Shown here: one piece after another, positions 16,460 to 26,408 of the stretch
How the letters are laid out: each line of letters opens with the position of its first letter
How positions within the stretch are numbered: position 1 is the stretch's first letter
From: UBA5486 sp036744795
GTDB taxonomy: Bacteria > Bacillota > UBA4882 > UBA10575
Direction of reading: 5' to 3'
Assembly (NCBI GenBank): GCA_036744795.1
Contig: DAIOHK010000012.1
Span: 1-60,362 of the forward strand
Length of the DNA: 60,362 nucleotides
Notes under the pieces: generated by a model
Told to the model about the DNA's origin: nothing
The model's database searches: none
The model's input: only the letters and a program-made list of their open reading frames with translations
Translations under genes and position numbers: made by a program

Positions 16460-18106
16460 TTATTTCCATTCCCATTCATACATATTCCAAGTATTAGTAG
16501 CTTGAGTGGGATTGGGTTTAAAGTTTGCCAGATTAGCCGGAACAGCGGCAATTTCATTATAGTAATAAACAAAGATATATGGTACATCTTCTGCTAAGAT
16601 ATCCTGAATCTCATAATAGATCTCTTTCCGTTTCTCCTGGTCTGGTTCTTTTAATCCAGCATCAAGCAGCTGATCCAAGTGCGGGTTACTATAACCTACA
16701 TAGTTTTGCCCCGTAGCTCCGGTAGCTGGATCGACAATTTGGTCAGTATGGAAGAGCGTCTTACAATCAGGATCAAAACCAGCAGACCATCCAAAGACCG
16801 CAATGTCAAATTTTACGTTTTCAAGGATATCACCAAAGAGAGTAGATGCCTCATAATTCTGGATGGTTACATCGCAACCAACAGCATCCCACTCTTGTTT
16901 AGCGATTTCATTAAATTTCTCCCGAATCTTATTACCACTATTGGTAGTAATTGAGAAAGAAAGCTTTTTACCATCTTTAACCCGTACTCCGTCTGCGCCT
17001 AATTTCCAGCCAGCCTCTTCCAGAAGTTGTGCTGCTTTGTCTGGATCATAATCATATCTTTTGAGTTCAGGTTTGAAAGCCCAGCAGTTAGGAGCAACAC
17101 AAGAATCCGCCCAAGTACCTACACCATCAAGCACAGTATCTATAAACTGCTGTTTCGGAAAAGCATAGCAAAGTGCCTGCCGGACACGTTTATCAGCAAA
17201 GATCGGGTTTCTCAGATTAAAATCAGCATGCATATAAACATAAGCCGGATACTTATGAACTTCGATCTTTTGTCCAGCTTCTTTCATTGCCAATAATTCT
17301 TTATACTGGTTAGCCTGAGCACCATCGTAAACATCAATCTCTCCGCTTTTGAACTGTGCAAGCAGTGAGTTGGTATCAGGAACCACTTTATAGACTATGG
17401 TCTTGATCTTAGGTGAGCCTTCACGATAATAATCATCAAACCGTTCCAGTTTTACATACTCATTGGCTTTCCATTCAACAAACTTATATGGTCCGGAACC
17501 GATTGGATTACGGGAGAAATCTCCGCCTTTAGTCAGAGAATTCCCGTTTTCAGCATATTCTTTCTCCAAAATATGCTTAGGTGGAATCATACACTCAGAA
17601 TAAGCCCATCCTTCAAGCCAGGTAACATCTAATTCTTTTAGAGTAATTTTGAAATTATAATCATCAATAATTTCAAATTTATCAATCTTTTCCCACATCG
17701 CACGGGAAGGAACAATATTTCCCGGAGCCATTTTCATCTCATAAAGAAACTTAACATCCTCAGCGGTTAATTCCACTCCATCATGGAATTTTACGCCTTT
17801 CCGGAGTTTAAAAGTATAAACCTTACCATCTTCACTGAGTTTCGGAAGTTCTACCAGTAGGTCAGGTTCAAACTCCAGCTTATCATTTACTTTCATCAGA
17901 GTAGAAAAAATACCATTCATCATAACTGTCTCAGCCGAAGCTTCTGAAAGAATAGGGTTTAGGGTCTCAACATCAGTAAGCATCCCCCAGACTAACACAT
18001 CTTTTTTGTTTGGACCAAGCGCGGATTTAGATGCAAAAGCATAGTATAATCCGATTGCCACTACCAAAACTGCTACAATAATTAGAGCCAAGTTTTTTTT
18101 CTTCAC
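16460..18106 (-). CDS. Peptide ABC transporter substrate-binding protein (SBP family 5), system 1
   Basis: 548-residue extracytoplasmic solute-binding protein of the OppA/DppA family. The N-terminal helix at residues 5-24 (ALIIVAVLVVAIGLYYAFA) serves as signal or anchor; there is no lipobox Cys, in keeping with a periplasmic protein of a diderm cell. Family motifs: MLTDVETLNPILSEASAE near residue 41, LRKGVKFHDGVELTAEDV near 101, NPIGSGPYKFVEW near 196 and RVRQALCYAFPKQQFIDTV near 308. The start is GTG at 18106 behind AGGAGGAG. It heads system 1. The ligand (peptide or other) cannot be read. Confidence 0.9.
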   Translation of the reverse strand: MKKKNLALIIVAVLVVAIGLYYAFASKSALGPNKKDVLVWGMLTDVETLNPILSEASAETVMMNGIFSTLMKVNDKLEFEPDLLVELPKLSEDGKVYTFKLRKGVKFHDGVELTAEDVKFLYEMKMAPGNIVPSRAMWEKIDKFEIIDDYNFKITLKELDVTWLEGWAYSECMIPPKHILEKEYAENGNSLTKGGDFSRNPIGSGPYKFVEWKANEYVKLERFDDYYREGSPKIKTIVYKVVPDTNSLLAQFKSGEIDVYDGAQANQYKELLAMKEAGQKIEVHKYPAYVYMHADFNLRNPIFADKRVRQALCYAFPKQQFIDTVLDGVGTWADSCVAPNCWAFKPELKRYDYDPDKAAQLLEEAGWKLGADGVRVKDGKKLSFSITTNSGNKIREKFNEIAKQEWDAVGCDVTIQNYEASTLFGDILENVKFDIAVFGWSAGFDPDCKTLFHTDQIVDPATGATGQNYVGYSNPHLDQLLDAGLKEPDQEKRKEIYYEIQDILAEDVPYIFVYYYNEIAAVPANLANFKPNPTQATNTWNMYEWEWK

Positions 18107-18358
18107 TTCTGCTACTCTCCTCCTAATTTATAATAGTGTATTTAAATATAATTCGTAATGAATCGCAAATATCCTGCAATAATATCTAATAATCGTTAGT
18201 ATCCAGTATTTGCTAGTAATATATTGCCTATTTCTTTATATTACGACACTTTTTGTTGAATTAGATTATATTTTTATCCAGTTGCACTAATTGCGAAAAT
18301 TATGGAAGTACATAATTCTTTTGTTTGAAATTTGGCCACAATATACTGATAATAACAA
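18107..18358. other. AT-rich spacer between the two Dpp systems
   Basis: About 250 bases without an open frame, presumably containing the promoter of system 1. No convincing promoter pair, repeat or operator was recognised. Confidence 0.4.
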
Positions 18359-18399
18359 AACCGCCCTTTCCTAACTGAAGGAATCGCAAAAGGACGGTT
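18359..18399 (-). terminator. Terminator of Dpp system 2
   Basis: AACCGTCCTTT with AAGGGCGGTT and TTCC with GGAA form a bulged stem on the minus strand followed by TTTTGTT, about 30 bases after the permease stop at 18427. Confidence 0.78.
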
Positions 18400-18426
18400 G
18401 TTTTCAATCTTCCATATTTATCGATA

Positions 18427-19296
18427 CTAAGCTTGGATTCGTGGATCCATAATATCCCTAAAAGCATCACCAATTAAGTTCCATGATAAGACAAATAAAA
18501 CCATTGCCAATCCAGGGTAAATCACTGTAAACCAATATTTTAGAACATTCCCTTTTTCCCCCAACATCCAATTCCGTGCAAAGCTTAACATTTGTCCCCA
18601 GTCAGCATAACCTTCCGGGGCACCCAACCCAAGAAAACTCAATCCGGAAACAGTAATTACAATTGATCCAATTTGCATCGAAGCCTGGATCAATACAGGA
18701 AAAATAGTATTGGGAAGAATGTGACGGGTAATAATCTTAAAGTCACTAACTCCAATCGCTTTAGCCGCCAAAACATACTCTTCTTGTTTGATCGCCAGAA
18801 TATTTCCGCGGATCATACGAGCGTATGGCATCCAACCTAAACAGATCAATGGAATCATTACATTATTTAATCCTGGTCCAAAAATGGAAACAAAAACAAC
18901 AACCCCAATTAAGTAAGGAAAGCTCATAAATATATCTGTGAAACGCATAAGAATTTCATCCAGTACTCCTCCATAATAGGCAGAGATTGAGCCAAGAATA
19001 ATTCCGATTAAAGCCCGGCAACTTATTACTATGATTCCTACCTTAAAAGCAGTTCTGGTTCCCCAGATAATACCATAGTAAATATCATATTGTCCCTGAG
19101 TCAATCCTAAAGGATATTCTGGAGATGGAGGAGTCGGCTCTAATGTCCATCCTCTTCTTGGTATCCGGTAAGGATTGTTCTTTTCTTTAGGAGGAGCAAG
19201 CCAAGGTGCAGCAATTGCAATAAAAATGAAAATCATTAAGAGAATCAGTCCAAAAAGGGAAATCCGGTTTTTAATTAGTCGTCTGAGTATATCCAT
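18427..19296 (-). CDS. Peptide ABC transporter permease (DppC/OppC type), system 2
   Basis: 289-residue permease with a first helix FGLILLMIFIFIAIAAPWLA near residues 15-34, a substrate-side loop rich in Pro, the family element GSISAYYGGVLDEILMRFTD, and the EAA motif AAKAIGVSDFKIITRHILPN near 190. I prefer the ATG at 19296 (GGAG ten bases upstream) to the first codon of the frame at 19329, which would overlap the upstream gene. It is the last gene of system 2. Confidence 0.9.
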   Translation of the reverse strand: MDILRRLIKNRISLFGLILLMIFIFIAIAAPWLAPPKEKNNPYRIPRRGWTLEPTPPSPEYPLGLTQGQYDIYYGIIWGTRTAFKVGIIVISCRALIGIILGSISAYYGGVLDEILMRFTDIFMSFPYLIGVVVFVSIFGPGLNNVMIPLICLGWMPYARMIRGNILAIKQEEYVLAAKAIGVSDFKIITRHILPNTIFPVLIQASMQIGSIVITVSGLSFLGLGAPEGYADWGQMLSFARNWMLGEKGNVLKYWFTVIYPGLAMVLFVLSWNLIGDAFRDIMDPRIQA

Positions 19297-19303
19297 TTCA
19301 TAT

Positions 19304-20335
19304 CTACTCCAATCGTACTCTGGGGTCAATAACAGAATATAGAATATCTACTACAAGATTTACTACCACTAAAATCGTGGCATAAAAGACTGCAACGCCA
19401 ACCACACAAGGAACATCAAGACGAGTTGCCGCCGTAGCAGTCAAAAGACCCAACCCTGGATAATTAAAGACCGTTTCCACAATTACTACCCCACCCATTA
19501 AACCCAGTAACATACTACCCGCTACTGTAGTAACAGGGATTAAGGCATTACGAAGGGCATGTTTCTTTATGACTACAGACTCCTCTAGTCCTTTAGCACG
19601 AGCAGTCCTAACATAATCTTGGTTCAACACATCTAGCATACTGGATCTAGTAATTCTAAGCATAAATGCCCACCATAGACAGGAAAGAGTTAACACAGGA
19701 GCAATTATATGACGAACGGCATCCCAGAAGATATCCAGTCTCAGATTAAGTAGGGCATCAAGGGTATACATTCCGGTAATAGTCCGGAAAGAACCTGCAA
19801 TCACCTCTAGCTCGGCCCAAGAACTAAGACGTCCGGGAGGAAACCAGCCTAATACTCCATACCCTACCATTAAGACGGCAAGGCCAAGCACAAAATCAGG
19901 TAAAGACCACATAACAATGGCAAAAATTCGACTTGCGTGATCTATTGGATCATTATGATGAATGGAAGATAACACCCCAAGAATAATCCCGCCCATAATT
20001 ACCGGGAGCACCGCAAATATGGTCAGCTCCAAAGTGGCTGGAAACCGATTTTTTATCGCCTCCGCAACGGTCATATGACTAGAATGTGACCATCCCAGAT
20101 TTCCGTGGAAAAGATTACTCAGCCAGCGGAAATACATTTTTACAGGAGGATCATCTAAATGATACTTTTTAATCATAGCCTCCAAATCAATATGACGTTC
20201 AGCATCGGGCGACGGCACAAAAGTAGCAACCCTTGTCCACGGACCAAGTGTACTTACCAGTGCAAAAATCAGAACAGTAATCCCGATCAGCACTACCGGC
20301 AATAATAATAACCGTCGCAAGATATAAGATAACAT
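19304..20335 (-). CDS. Peptide ABC transporter permease (DppB/OppB type), system 2
   Basis: 343-residue permease: N-terminal helix LLLLPVVLIGITVLIFALVS, an extended substrate-side loop, KYHLDDPPVKMYFRWLSN, and the EAA motif RTARAKGLEESVVIKKHALRN near 240. The ATG at 20335 has GGAAGGTG at good spacing; the frame opens three codons earlier with GTG. It ends eight bases before the start of the DppC-type gene. Confidence 0.92.
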   Translation of the reverse strand: MLSYILRRLLLLPVVLIGITVLIFALVSTLGPWTRVATFVPSPDAERHIDLEAMIKKYHLDDPPVKMYFRWLSNLFHGNLGWSHSSHMTVAEAIKNRFPATLELTIFAVLPVIMGGIILGVLSSIHHNDPIDHASRIFAIVMWSLPDFVLGLAVLMVGYGVLGWFPPGRLSSWAELEVIAGSFRTITGMYTLDALLNLRLDIFWDAVRHIIAPVLTLSCLWWAFMLRITRSSMLDVLNQDYVRTARAKGLEESVVIKKHALRNALIPVTTVAGSMLLGLMGGVVIVETVFNYPGLGLLTATAATRLDVPCVVGVAVFYATILVVVNLVVDILYSVIDPRVRLE

Positions 20336-20373
20336 ATAATACACCTTCCGATATGAAGTTACTTAAAACATTC

Positions 20374-20401
20374 AGGAGCGGGGGGCAAACCCCCCGCCCC
20401 T
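20374..20401 (-). other. GC-rich hairpin between binding-protein and permease genes, system 2
   Basis: AGGGGCGGGGGG-TTTG-CCCCCCGCTCCT is nearly perfect and far more GC-rich than its surroundings. There is no long T run, so it is more likely an mRNA-stabilising or attenuating element than a full terminator. Confidence 0.75.
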
Positions 20402-20434
20402 ACTTCAATACAAATCAAACACCAGGATTAACTA

Positions 20435-22300
20435 TTAATCCGTTGACTTTGATAAACTATAGAAATCGTACGGAGCCGGGCAAATCGGGTCAAAAACATA
20501 TCCTTTAACATAATCTCTCATTGCCACCCGGTCACAGGCATCATAAAGCATCAGATGAGGCGCAAACTCAATTGATTTTTTCTGTATAGCAGCATAAATC
20601 TCCGCGCGCTTCTCGGGATCTGTCTCATTGATACCAGCATTAATCAAGGCATCAAATTCTCTAACTGCCAAAGCCCGGCCATTCTCTCCGGTAAAGGTCA
20701 TTAAATCCCCTTTACTATGGAGATAAGGATAGACAAAGTTATGAGGATCAGCATAGTCAGCTAGCCAGCCAATGAAGACCATTGGTAAACGGCCTTCTCG
20801 TCTCCGTGGTAGCATAGTAGCCCATTCCATACCCTGGACTTCAACCTGGAACTTAGGGTTAATAGCTTCAATTCCAGCTTCCAGGATTTCGCAAGCAGTT
20901 TTTCTGGTAGTATTCGGAATATTCCAGATCAAGGTTACTTTGAAACCTTTCTCCCAAACTTCTCCACCAAAGGCTTTCTTAAAATATTCTTCAGCTTTTT
21001 CAGAATCATAGCTATATCGGGGGCCATTAGTATCAAAGAAGTCACTAAGTCCAGCCGGGATTACTCCATAAGGAATCGAGGCCTCCCCAAGTACAACTTC
21101 TTTAATGAAAGAATCGTAATCAAAGGCATAACTAAAGGCTTTTCTGATATTAATGTCAGAGAAGAAATCAGCAGGCACACCATTACCATCCAGTTTACCA
21201 CTACCGATAAACTCATTATCTGCTGCATTAATATTCTGATTAAAAATAGCACATACATTGTTAAGACGTGGTAAATTACGGAGTAAGGTAACGCCACTCA
21301 TGTTCTCAATTTGTGGAGAATTCTCTACTGGAACGTAGATCGCATCGGCTTCACCTTTTTGCAGCATCAATTTTCTTGTAGTAAACTCTGTAACACTATT
21401 ATTAACAATTACAGTCTTTAATTTTGCCGGGCCTTGCCAATAATCTTCAAAGGCCTCAAAAGTATGTTTACTATTGCTGCGATCCCATTCAACTAATTTA
21501 TATGGTCCAGTACCCATAGTCTTGTCAAACAATACCTGGTTTTCAGTATCCAGGTTATGCCACTTAGTCCAGGTTTCGGCTTTTCCATCCCAATCACCAT
21601 TCTCAATCATCCAGTCTTTATTGAGAATAATAGTCCAGCTACTGTTTCTGGCCAGAATCGATAGGAACGGAGGATACGGTTGCGCCAAATGGAATACAAC
21701 ATTATCCCCATCTACTTCTACCGCATTCATTACTGCTTCCGCTACTTTCAATAAGCTAGCCTCATCAACATTGGCAAAGTCATCCACACCCGCTACGCGG
21801 CAAGCATATTCCTCGATTGAAGAAGCAGCAAGTAAAGGCTCAATTAACATCCAGATTGGTCCACCGACCGGATCAGCAAAAATGTTTCGTTCAAAAGAAT
21901 ATTCAACATCCTCAGGGGTAAGTTCGGCCCCATTATGGAACTTAACTCCTTTACGAATAGGAAGAGTATAAGTCAGGCCATCTTCAGAAAGCAACCCATT
22001 TTCTACTGATGGTATCTTTGTTGCGAGCATCGGAACAAATTCACTAAGACTTCCTGGTTTATAAGCAACAAGATTATCATAGCATTGGAATATAACCTCA
22101 GAGCTAGCAGTATCATAGGCTCTGGATGGATCAAGAGTCTCTGCATCGCCTGATCCAACATAGACAAAAATTTCAGGATTAAAACCAGATACTTGAGTAG
22201 TTTTCGGGGTTGATGCTGGTTTACTTGCATTCCAGACAATTACCCCGGCAATAACTATTACCACAACAACTAAAACCCATAACCATGTTTTAGATTTCAT
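20435..22300 (-). CDS. Peptide ABC transporter substrate-binding protein (SBP family 5), system 2
   Basis: 621-residue solute-binding protein, longer than that of system 1. N-terminal helix WLWVLVVVVIVIAGVIVW at residues 6-23 followed by a Ser/Thr/Pro linker; no lipobox. Motifs: GSGDAETLDPSRAYDTAS, LPIRKGVKFHNGAELTPEDV, TMGTGPYKLVEWDR. An insertion around residues 140-185 follows FADPVGGPIWMLIEPLL. The ATG at 22300 is chosen because the upstream GTG at 22318 is itself part of the GGAGGT ribosome binding site. Substrate unknown; the low similarity to the system 1 protein suggests a different ligand. Confidence 0.9.
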   Translation of the reverse strand: MKSKTWLWVLVVVVIVIAGVIVWNASKPASTPKTTQVSGFNPEIFVYVGSGDAETLDPSRAYDTASSEVIFQCYDNLVAYKPGSLSEFVPMLATKIPSVENGLLSEDGLTYTLPIRKGVKFHNGAELTPEDVEYSFERNIFADPVGGPIWMLIEPLLAASSIEEYACRVAGVDDFANVDEASLLKVAEAVMNAVEVDGDNVVFHLAQPYPPFLSILARNSSWTIILNKDWMIENGDWDGKAETWTKWHNLDTENQVLFDKTMGTGPYKLVEWDRSNSKHTFEAFEDYWQGPAKLKTVIVNNSVTEFTTRKLMLQKGEADAIYVPVENSPQIENMSGVTLLRNLPRLNNVCAIFNQNINAADNEFIGSGKLDGNGVPADFFSDINIRKAFSYAFDYDSFIKEVVLGEASIPYGVIPAGLSDFFDTNGPRYSYDSEKAEEYFKKAFGGEVWEKGFKVTLIWNIPNTTRKTACEILEAGIEAINPKFQVEVQGMEWATMLPRRREGRLPMVFIGWLADYADPHNFVYPYLHSKGDLMTFTGENGRALAVREFDALINAGINETDPEKRAEIYAAIQKKSIEFAPHLMLYDACDRVAMRDYVKGYVFDPICPAPYDFYSLSKSTD

Positions 22301-22413
22301 TACCTTGAGCACCTCCACTTTTAATTATAAGTTTAATTTATCGGACAAAAAGCTCCCCCCGAACTCACCCCCTTAAGCAAGGCTATAGCCTGTATTAATA
22401 AGTAAAATAAATT

Positions 22414-23445
22414 TTATGATATGTTAATTCCTCTTAAAGCAAGTTGATCCGCAAAATGACAAGCAACCAGATGGTCATCATTCCCATTAATTGCTGATAA
22501 AACTGGTCGTTCCTGGCTACAAATCGGCTGGGCATAACGGCAGCGAGGATGAAAATTACATCCTTTAGGAGGATCTGAAGGACTTGGCACATCGCCCTCT
22601 AGAATAATCTGTTCTAACTGATTGTCAGGATCCGGGATCGGTATTGCCGAGAAAAGTGCCTCGGTATAAGGATGTTTAGGATTAGCAAAAAGTTCATCTA
22701 CATCAGTGTTCTCAACAATTCTTCCTAGATACATCACTGCCACTCTATTACAAATATGATAGACTACGCTAAGATCATGAGCAATAAACAGATAAGTAAG
22801 CCCATATTTCTCCTGTAAATCTTGTAATAAATTAATTACCTGTGCTTGAACTGACACATCCAAAGCAGATACCGGCTCATCACAGATCACCAGTTGAGGA
22901 TTAAGTGCTAGGGCTCTTGCTATCCCAACCCTCTGCCTTTGGCCGCCACTAAATTCATGAGGAAATCTCTTTAAATAATCATCAGAGAGTCCTACAGCTA
23001 TAAGTAGTTCTGTAACCCGGTCACGGATCTCAGTTTTATTCTTAATCCCATGAGTAATTAAAGGTTCCGCTATAATCCTTTCTACAGTCATCCGCGGATT
23101 AAGCGAAGAATAGGGATCCTGGAATATAATCTGCATATCACGTCTTAAATTTTTAATAGATTTTTTATTAATCGGAATTAATTCATCATCTTTATTAAAG
23201 AAAATCTGACCTCCTGTCGGCTTTTCCAATTGAATAATGCTCCGCCCAGTTGTTGTCTTGCCGCATCCGCTTTCTCCCACTAATCCTAGGGTCTCTCCGG
23301 CGCGTACTTTAAAGCTCACGCCATCAACCGCCCTTACATGACCCACCGTGGACCTAAGGATACCTTTTTGGATGGGATAGTATTTATATAATTCATCTAC
23401 TTCAAGTAAAATTCGTTCTTCTCCATTTGTTACTTTATTTTTCAT
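22414..23445 (-). CDS. Peptide ABC transporter ATP-binding protein (DppF/OppF type), system 2
   Basis: 343 residues. Walker A GESGCGKTT near residue 56, QIIFQDPYSSLNPRMTV near 109, signature LSGGQRQRVGIARAL near 168, Walker B QLVICDEPVSALD near 184, C-terminal Cys cluster KGCNFHPRCRYAQPIC. The ATG overlaps the end of the DppD-type gene by 11 bases and has GAGGTG upstream. In this system the ATPase genes precede the binding protein, whereas in system 1 they come last. Confidence 0.92.
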   Translation of the reverse strand: MKNKVTNGEERILLEVDELYKYYPIQKGILRSTVGHVRAVDGVSFKVRAGETLGLVGESGCGKTTTGRSIIQLEKPTGGQIFFNKDDELIPINKKSIKNLRRDMQIIFQDPYSSLNPRMTVERIIAEPLITHGIKNKTEIRDRVTELLIAVGLSDDYLKRFPHEFSGGQRQRVGIARALALNPQLVICDEPVSALDVSVQAQVINLLQDLQEKYGLTYLFIAHDLSVVYHICNRVAVMYLGRIVENTDVDELFANPKHPYTEALFSAIPIPDPDNQLEQIILEGDVPSPSDPPKGCNFHPRCRYAQPICSQERPVLSAINGNDDHLVACHFADQLALRGINIS

Positions 23446-24508
23446 AAAGCCAACACCTCACCTGATGTCCATTCTCCGTAACCACCGGGGGCTCTTCATT
23501 ACATTTCTCTGTTCTCTGATTACAACGCGGTTGAAATGGACAACCTGGTGGGATTTCAAACGGGTTGGGAACAGAACCCTTAATCGGAGTCAACCGGCGT
23601 TCGGTCCGTGCACCAATTACCGGGATCGATTGGATAAGGCCAATAGTGTAAGGATGCAAGGATTCTTTAAGAATTTGACGGACAGTTCCTCGTTCAACAA
23701 TTTTCCCCATATACATAACTACTACTTCATCACACATTTTAGTAACTACACCTAGATTATGTGTAATTAACATAATAGCCATATGGTACTCGGATTGAAG
23801 TCTCTTCATTAGGTCAAGAATTTGGGCTTGAATTGTAACATCCAATGCCGTTGTTGGTTCATCTGCTATCAATAAACGTGGGTTACAAGACAAAGCCATA
23901 GCAATCATTGCCCTCTGTCTCATTCCACCACTTAACCGGTGAGGAAATTCACCGGCCCTTTCTTCAGGATTAGGAATTCCAACTTTAGCAATCATATCGA
24001 CCGCAATTTCCCAGGCTTCTTTCTTGGAAACTTTTCTGTGCAATTGCACAGCCTCCATTATTTGTTCCCCTACTGGGAAGACGGGATTTAGCGAAGTCAT
24101 AGGTTCTTGGAAGATCATTGCAATCTCATTACCTCTGATGCTTCGCATAACAGATCCTTTAGGATCTAGTTTTGCGATATCAACTACCCCTTTTTCATCC
24201 CGGTTGTAAAGTATTTTCCCAGAATGAATTTTCCCTTTTGGTAAAGGTAACAGCTGCATAACAGATAAAGCTGTCATACTCTTTCCGCAACCACTCTCAC
24301 CAACTATACCTAAAATCTGACTCTGTTGAAGGTTGAAGGAGACTCCATTAACAGCTTTTACTACACCTTGTTCTGTAGTAAAATAAGTATGAAGATCTTC
24401 AATTTTAAGCAAATCATTGGCGGAGAGACTCTGTTTCATCTCTTCACTAAGCTCTGATTTGACTTCCTCTGTATGTTCTTCCGCTTCAGATATCATTAAC
24501 GTGCTCAT
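23435..24508 (-). CDS. Peptide ABC transporter ATP-binding protein (DppD/OppD type), system 2
   Basis: 357 residues with an acidic, probably disordered N-terminal extension of about 30 residues that the system 1 homologue lacks. Walker A GESGCGKSM near 71, QEPMTSLNPVFPVGEQ near 135, signature LSGGMRQRAMIAMAL near 187, Walker B LLIADEPTTALD near 208, C-terminal Cys-rich PGCPFQPRCNQRTEKC. Start ATG 24508 with AGAGGT. First gene of system 2, so the promoter should be in the AT-rich spacer above 24508. Confidence 0.92.
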   Translation of the reverse strand: MSTLMISEAEEHTEEVKSELSEEMKQSLSANDLLKIEDLHTYFTTEQGVVKAVNGVSFNLQQSQILGIVGESGCGKSMTALSVMQLLPLPKGKIHSGKILYNRDEKGVVDIAKLDPKGSVMRSIRGNEIAMIFQEPMTSLNPVFPVGEQIMEAVQLHRKVSKKEAWEIAVDMIAKVGIPNPEERAGEFPHRLSGGMRQRAMIAMALSCNPRLLIADEPTTALDVTIQAQILDLMKRLQSEYHMAIMLITHNLGVVTKMCDEVVVMYMGKIVERGTVRQILKESLHPYTIGLIQSIPVIGARTERRLTPIKGSVPNPFEIPPGCPFQPRCNQRTEKCNEEPPVVTENGHQVRCWLYEK

Positions 24509-24884
24509 TTTTCTACCTCTCTACCTCCATATTAGATTTATAGATTTTATACTCCGCCCAAAAATCCTTTTTCTATTTTAAAAATATGTTCCAAATAAAT
24601 GAATAAATATTTTTGTCACACTTCAAAATAAATAAACCAAGCTTAGATAAATATTTATTAATGATTAAGTAATGATATTTAATTTTCCTGCTTATATTGA
24701 TTAAAAAAGCATATGTTTACAAAGATGTAACATTAAAGTCAAAGCTACATATCTAACGGGATACTGTATTATGAATACAATATCCAATTAGTCAAAAAAG
24801 TTTGACCTGGGTATTAAATATTCAAAGATAGCTTATTATTATAGAATTTATTATGTTACTCTTGTAATTGTCCCCATTTATTAC
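24509..24884. other. AT-rich spacer upstream of Dpp system 2
   Basis: About 375 bases, very AT-rich, no open frame with a ribosome binding site. It should contain the promoter of system 2, but several A/T-rich hexamers fit equally well and none is called. Confidence 0.4.
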
Positions 24885-24913
24885 AAAAGTAGGGTTACTA
24901 CTACCCTACTTTT
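24885..24913. terminator. Terminator downstream of the amidohydrolase operon
   Basis: Perfect 11-base stem AAAAGTAGGGT / ACCCTACTTTT with a short loop; T runs on both strands. It lies about 195 bases beyond the amidohydrolase stop and insulates system 2 from it. Confidence 0.8.
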
Positions 24914-25005
24914 CTAAATTTAAGGATTACATAATTTAATTTTAAATTTTTCCACAAAATATTGAGCCCCATAGGGATTGTCTAAGCGCTATTTTTAGGT
25001 TCAAT

Positions 25006-25042
25006 CACAATCCACTCGATTAAAGTCAATCGCTTTATTGTG
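25006..25042. repeat. Nested inverted repeats after the amidohydrolase gene
   Basis: CACAAT pairs with ATTGTG and, inside it, CGATT with AATCG. No T run follows. It could be a 3' mRNA structure or a protein-binding site; function unknown. Confidence 0.4.
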
Positions 25043-25107
25043 GTTAAATAGGTGTCTAAGGTAATTATGCAACTCCTTCAAATATCTATAATTCGGTTAT
25101 AACTCAG

Positions 25108-26397
25108 TTACCAATTTTTTGTTAATTCATTTATATTTGTTTTTACTTCAACCGGATCAATCTGCGTAAAACGGCCATGAGCTAAAATTGGTTTACCTGC
25201 TACATAAACATAGCTAATTGACCGTTCAGGAAGCGTATACACAAGATGTGATTTGAGTTGTTTTTCGGGAAAAAGTGCTAAATCATTTAAATCAATAACT
25301 ACAAAATCTGCGCCTAAATTTGGTTCAATTTTACCTACTGGAAATCCTGAAATATTAGCACCATACTCTGTCCCCATCCTCCATACTGTATCAGCATTAA
25401 TCGCTTCAGGGTTTTGATAAAAACTCTTCTGACCAAGAGCAGCTGCCTTCATTTCCTGAAATATTGATAAACAATTATTGCTGGCTGCACCATCAGTTCC
25501 TAACCCCACTATTACTCCCCGCTCAAGCATCTCTACTATCTGAGACGTCGGTTCGCCTAGAAACTTATTACTTACGGGGTTATGGGATACCTTAACTCCT
25601 GCTTCAGCCAGAAGTTCAATCTCCTCTTCCCCACACCAAATGCAATGTACTGCTACAAATCTTGGATTCAGAGCACCAATATCTTTAAGAAATCTAATAT
25701 ATTCTTTCCCCCTAAGCTGAAAAGTCAATTCCATTGCACCTTTTGAGTCAGATACGTGCATATGACAAGGGATATTTAATTCTTCAGATAGTTCTAAAGC
25801 GGTCCTAATCATCTCTGGAGAAGCCCCATAAGCGCTATGTGGAGCAGGACAGACCTTGACCAATGGATCATCCTTCCATTCATCATACAATTCAATAAAT
25901 CTTTCTTTGGCTATCTTTGGTGTTTCTTGTAAACTAGGCGGACAATCCTCCCAATCCATCATTGTTCTAGCTAAAACTAAGCGAATTCCCAGATCGCGAG
26001 CTGCTTTAATAACAGCTCTGGAGGATTGATTTCCAAACCCATTAAGATAAAAGAAATCAATTACCGTAGTTATGCCATTCTTTATCATTTCAGCAAAAGA
26101 AAGTAGCGCTCCCCAATAAGCATGCCTTTCATCCATATATTCACAATATTTATAAACAGTCCCTCTTAACCATGGTAAAAGCGGAAGGTCATCTCCATAA
26201 CCACGAATTAACGATTGCATTGAATGGGTATGTGTATTTATAGTTCCTGGAACTATTATTGCATTGCCAAAATCATGGATCTGACCAGGAGGTTGTTCAT
26301 TTGAAACCAATTCAAACTTGCCATCCCGAACTTTAATATAGACTCCTTTTTTAACTTCTCCATTAATCAATACATATTTTGCTGTATATGTCTCCAC
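25108..26397 (-). CDS. Amidohydrolase of the cytosine/guanine deaminase - atrazine chlorohydrolase family
   Basis: 429-residue metal-dependent hydrolase that removes amino (or chloro) groups from ring compounds in this family. Metal site: NTHTHSMQSLIRG near residue 54, HMHVSDSKGAMEL near 213, VAVHCIWCGEEEI near 244 and GLGTDGAASNN near 298 with the catalytic Asp. The start is GTG at 26397 behind AGGAGG, 11 bases after the ABC ATPase gene, so it is the last gene of the importer operon. The context suggests that the imported compound is the substrate: a purine, pyrimidine or triazine-like heterocycle. MTA/SAH deaminase (MtaD-like) activity is an alternative. Confidence 0.82.
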   Translation of the reverse strand: METYTAKYVLINGEVKKGVYIKVRDGKFELVSNEQPPGQIHDFGNAIIVPGTINTHTHSMQSLIRGYGDDLPLLPWLRGTVYKYCEYMDERHAYWGALLSFAEMIKNGITTVIDFFYLNGFGNQSSRAVIKAARDLGIRLVLARTMMDWEDCPPSLQETPKIAKERFIELYDEWKDDPLVKVCPAPHSAYGASPEMIRTALELSEELNIPCHMHVSDSKGAMELTFQLRGKEYIRFLKDIGALNPRFVAVHCIWCGEEEIELLAEAGVKVSHNPVSNKFLGEPTSQIVEMLERGVIVGLGTDGAASNNCLSIFQEMKAAALGQKSFYQNPEAINADTVWRMGTEYGANISGFPVGKIEPNLGADFVVIDLNDLALFPEKQLKSHLVYTLPERSISYVYVAGKPILAHGRFTQIDPVEVKTNINELTKNW

Positions 26398-26408
26398 TAA
26401 ACTTCCTC

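Noticed and set aside
21474..21971. 165-codon plus-strand open frame
   Set aside because: Entirely antisense to the system 2 binding-protein gene, no ribosome binding site, low-complexity composition; a shadow of the real gene.
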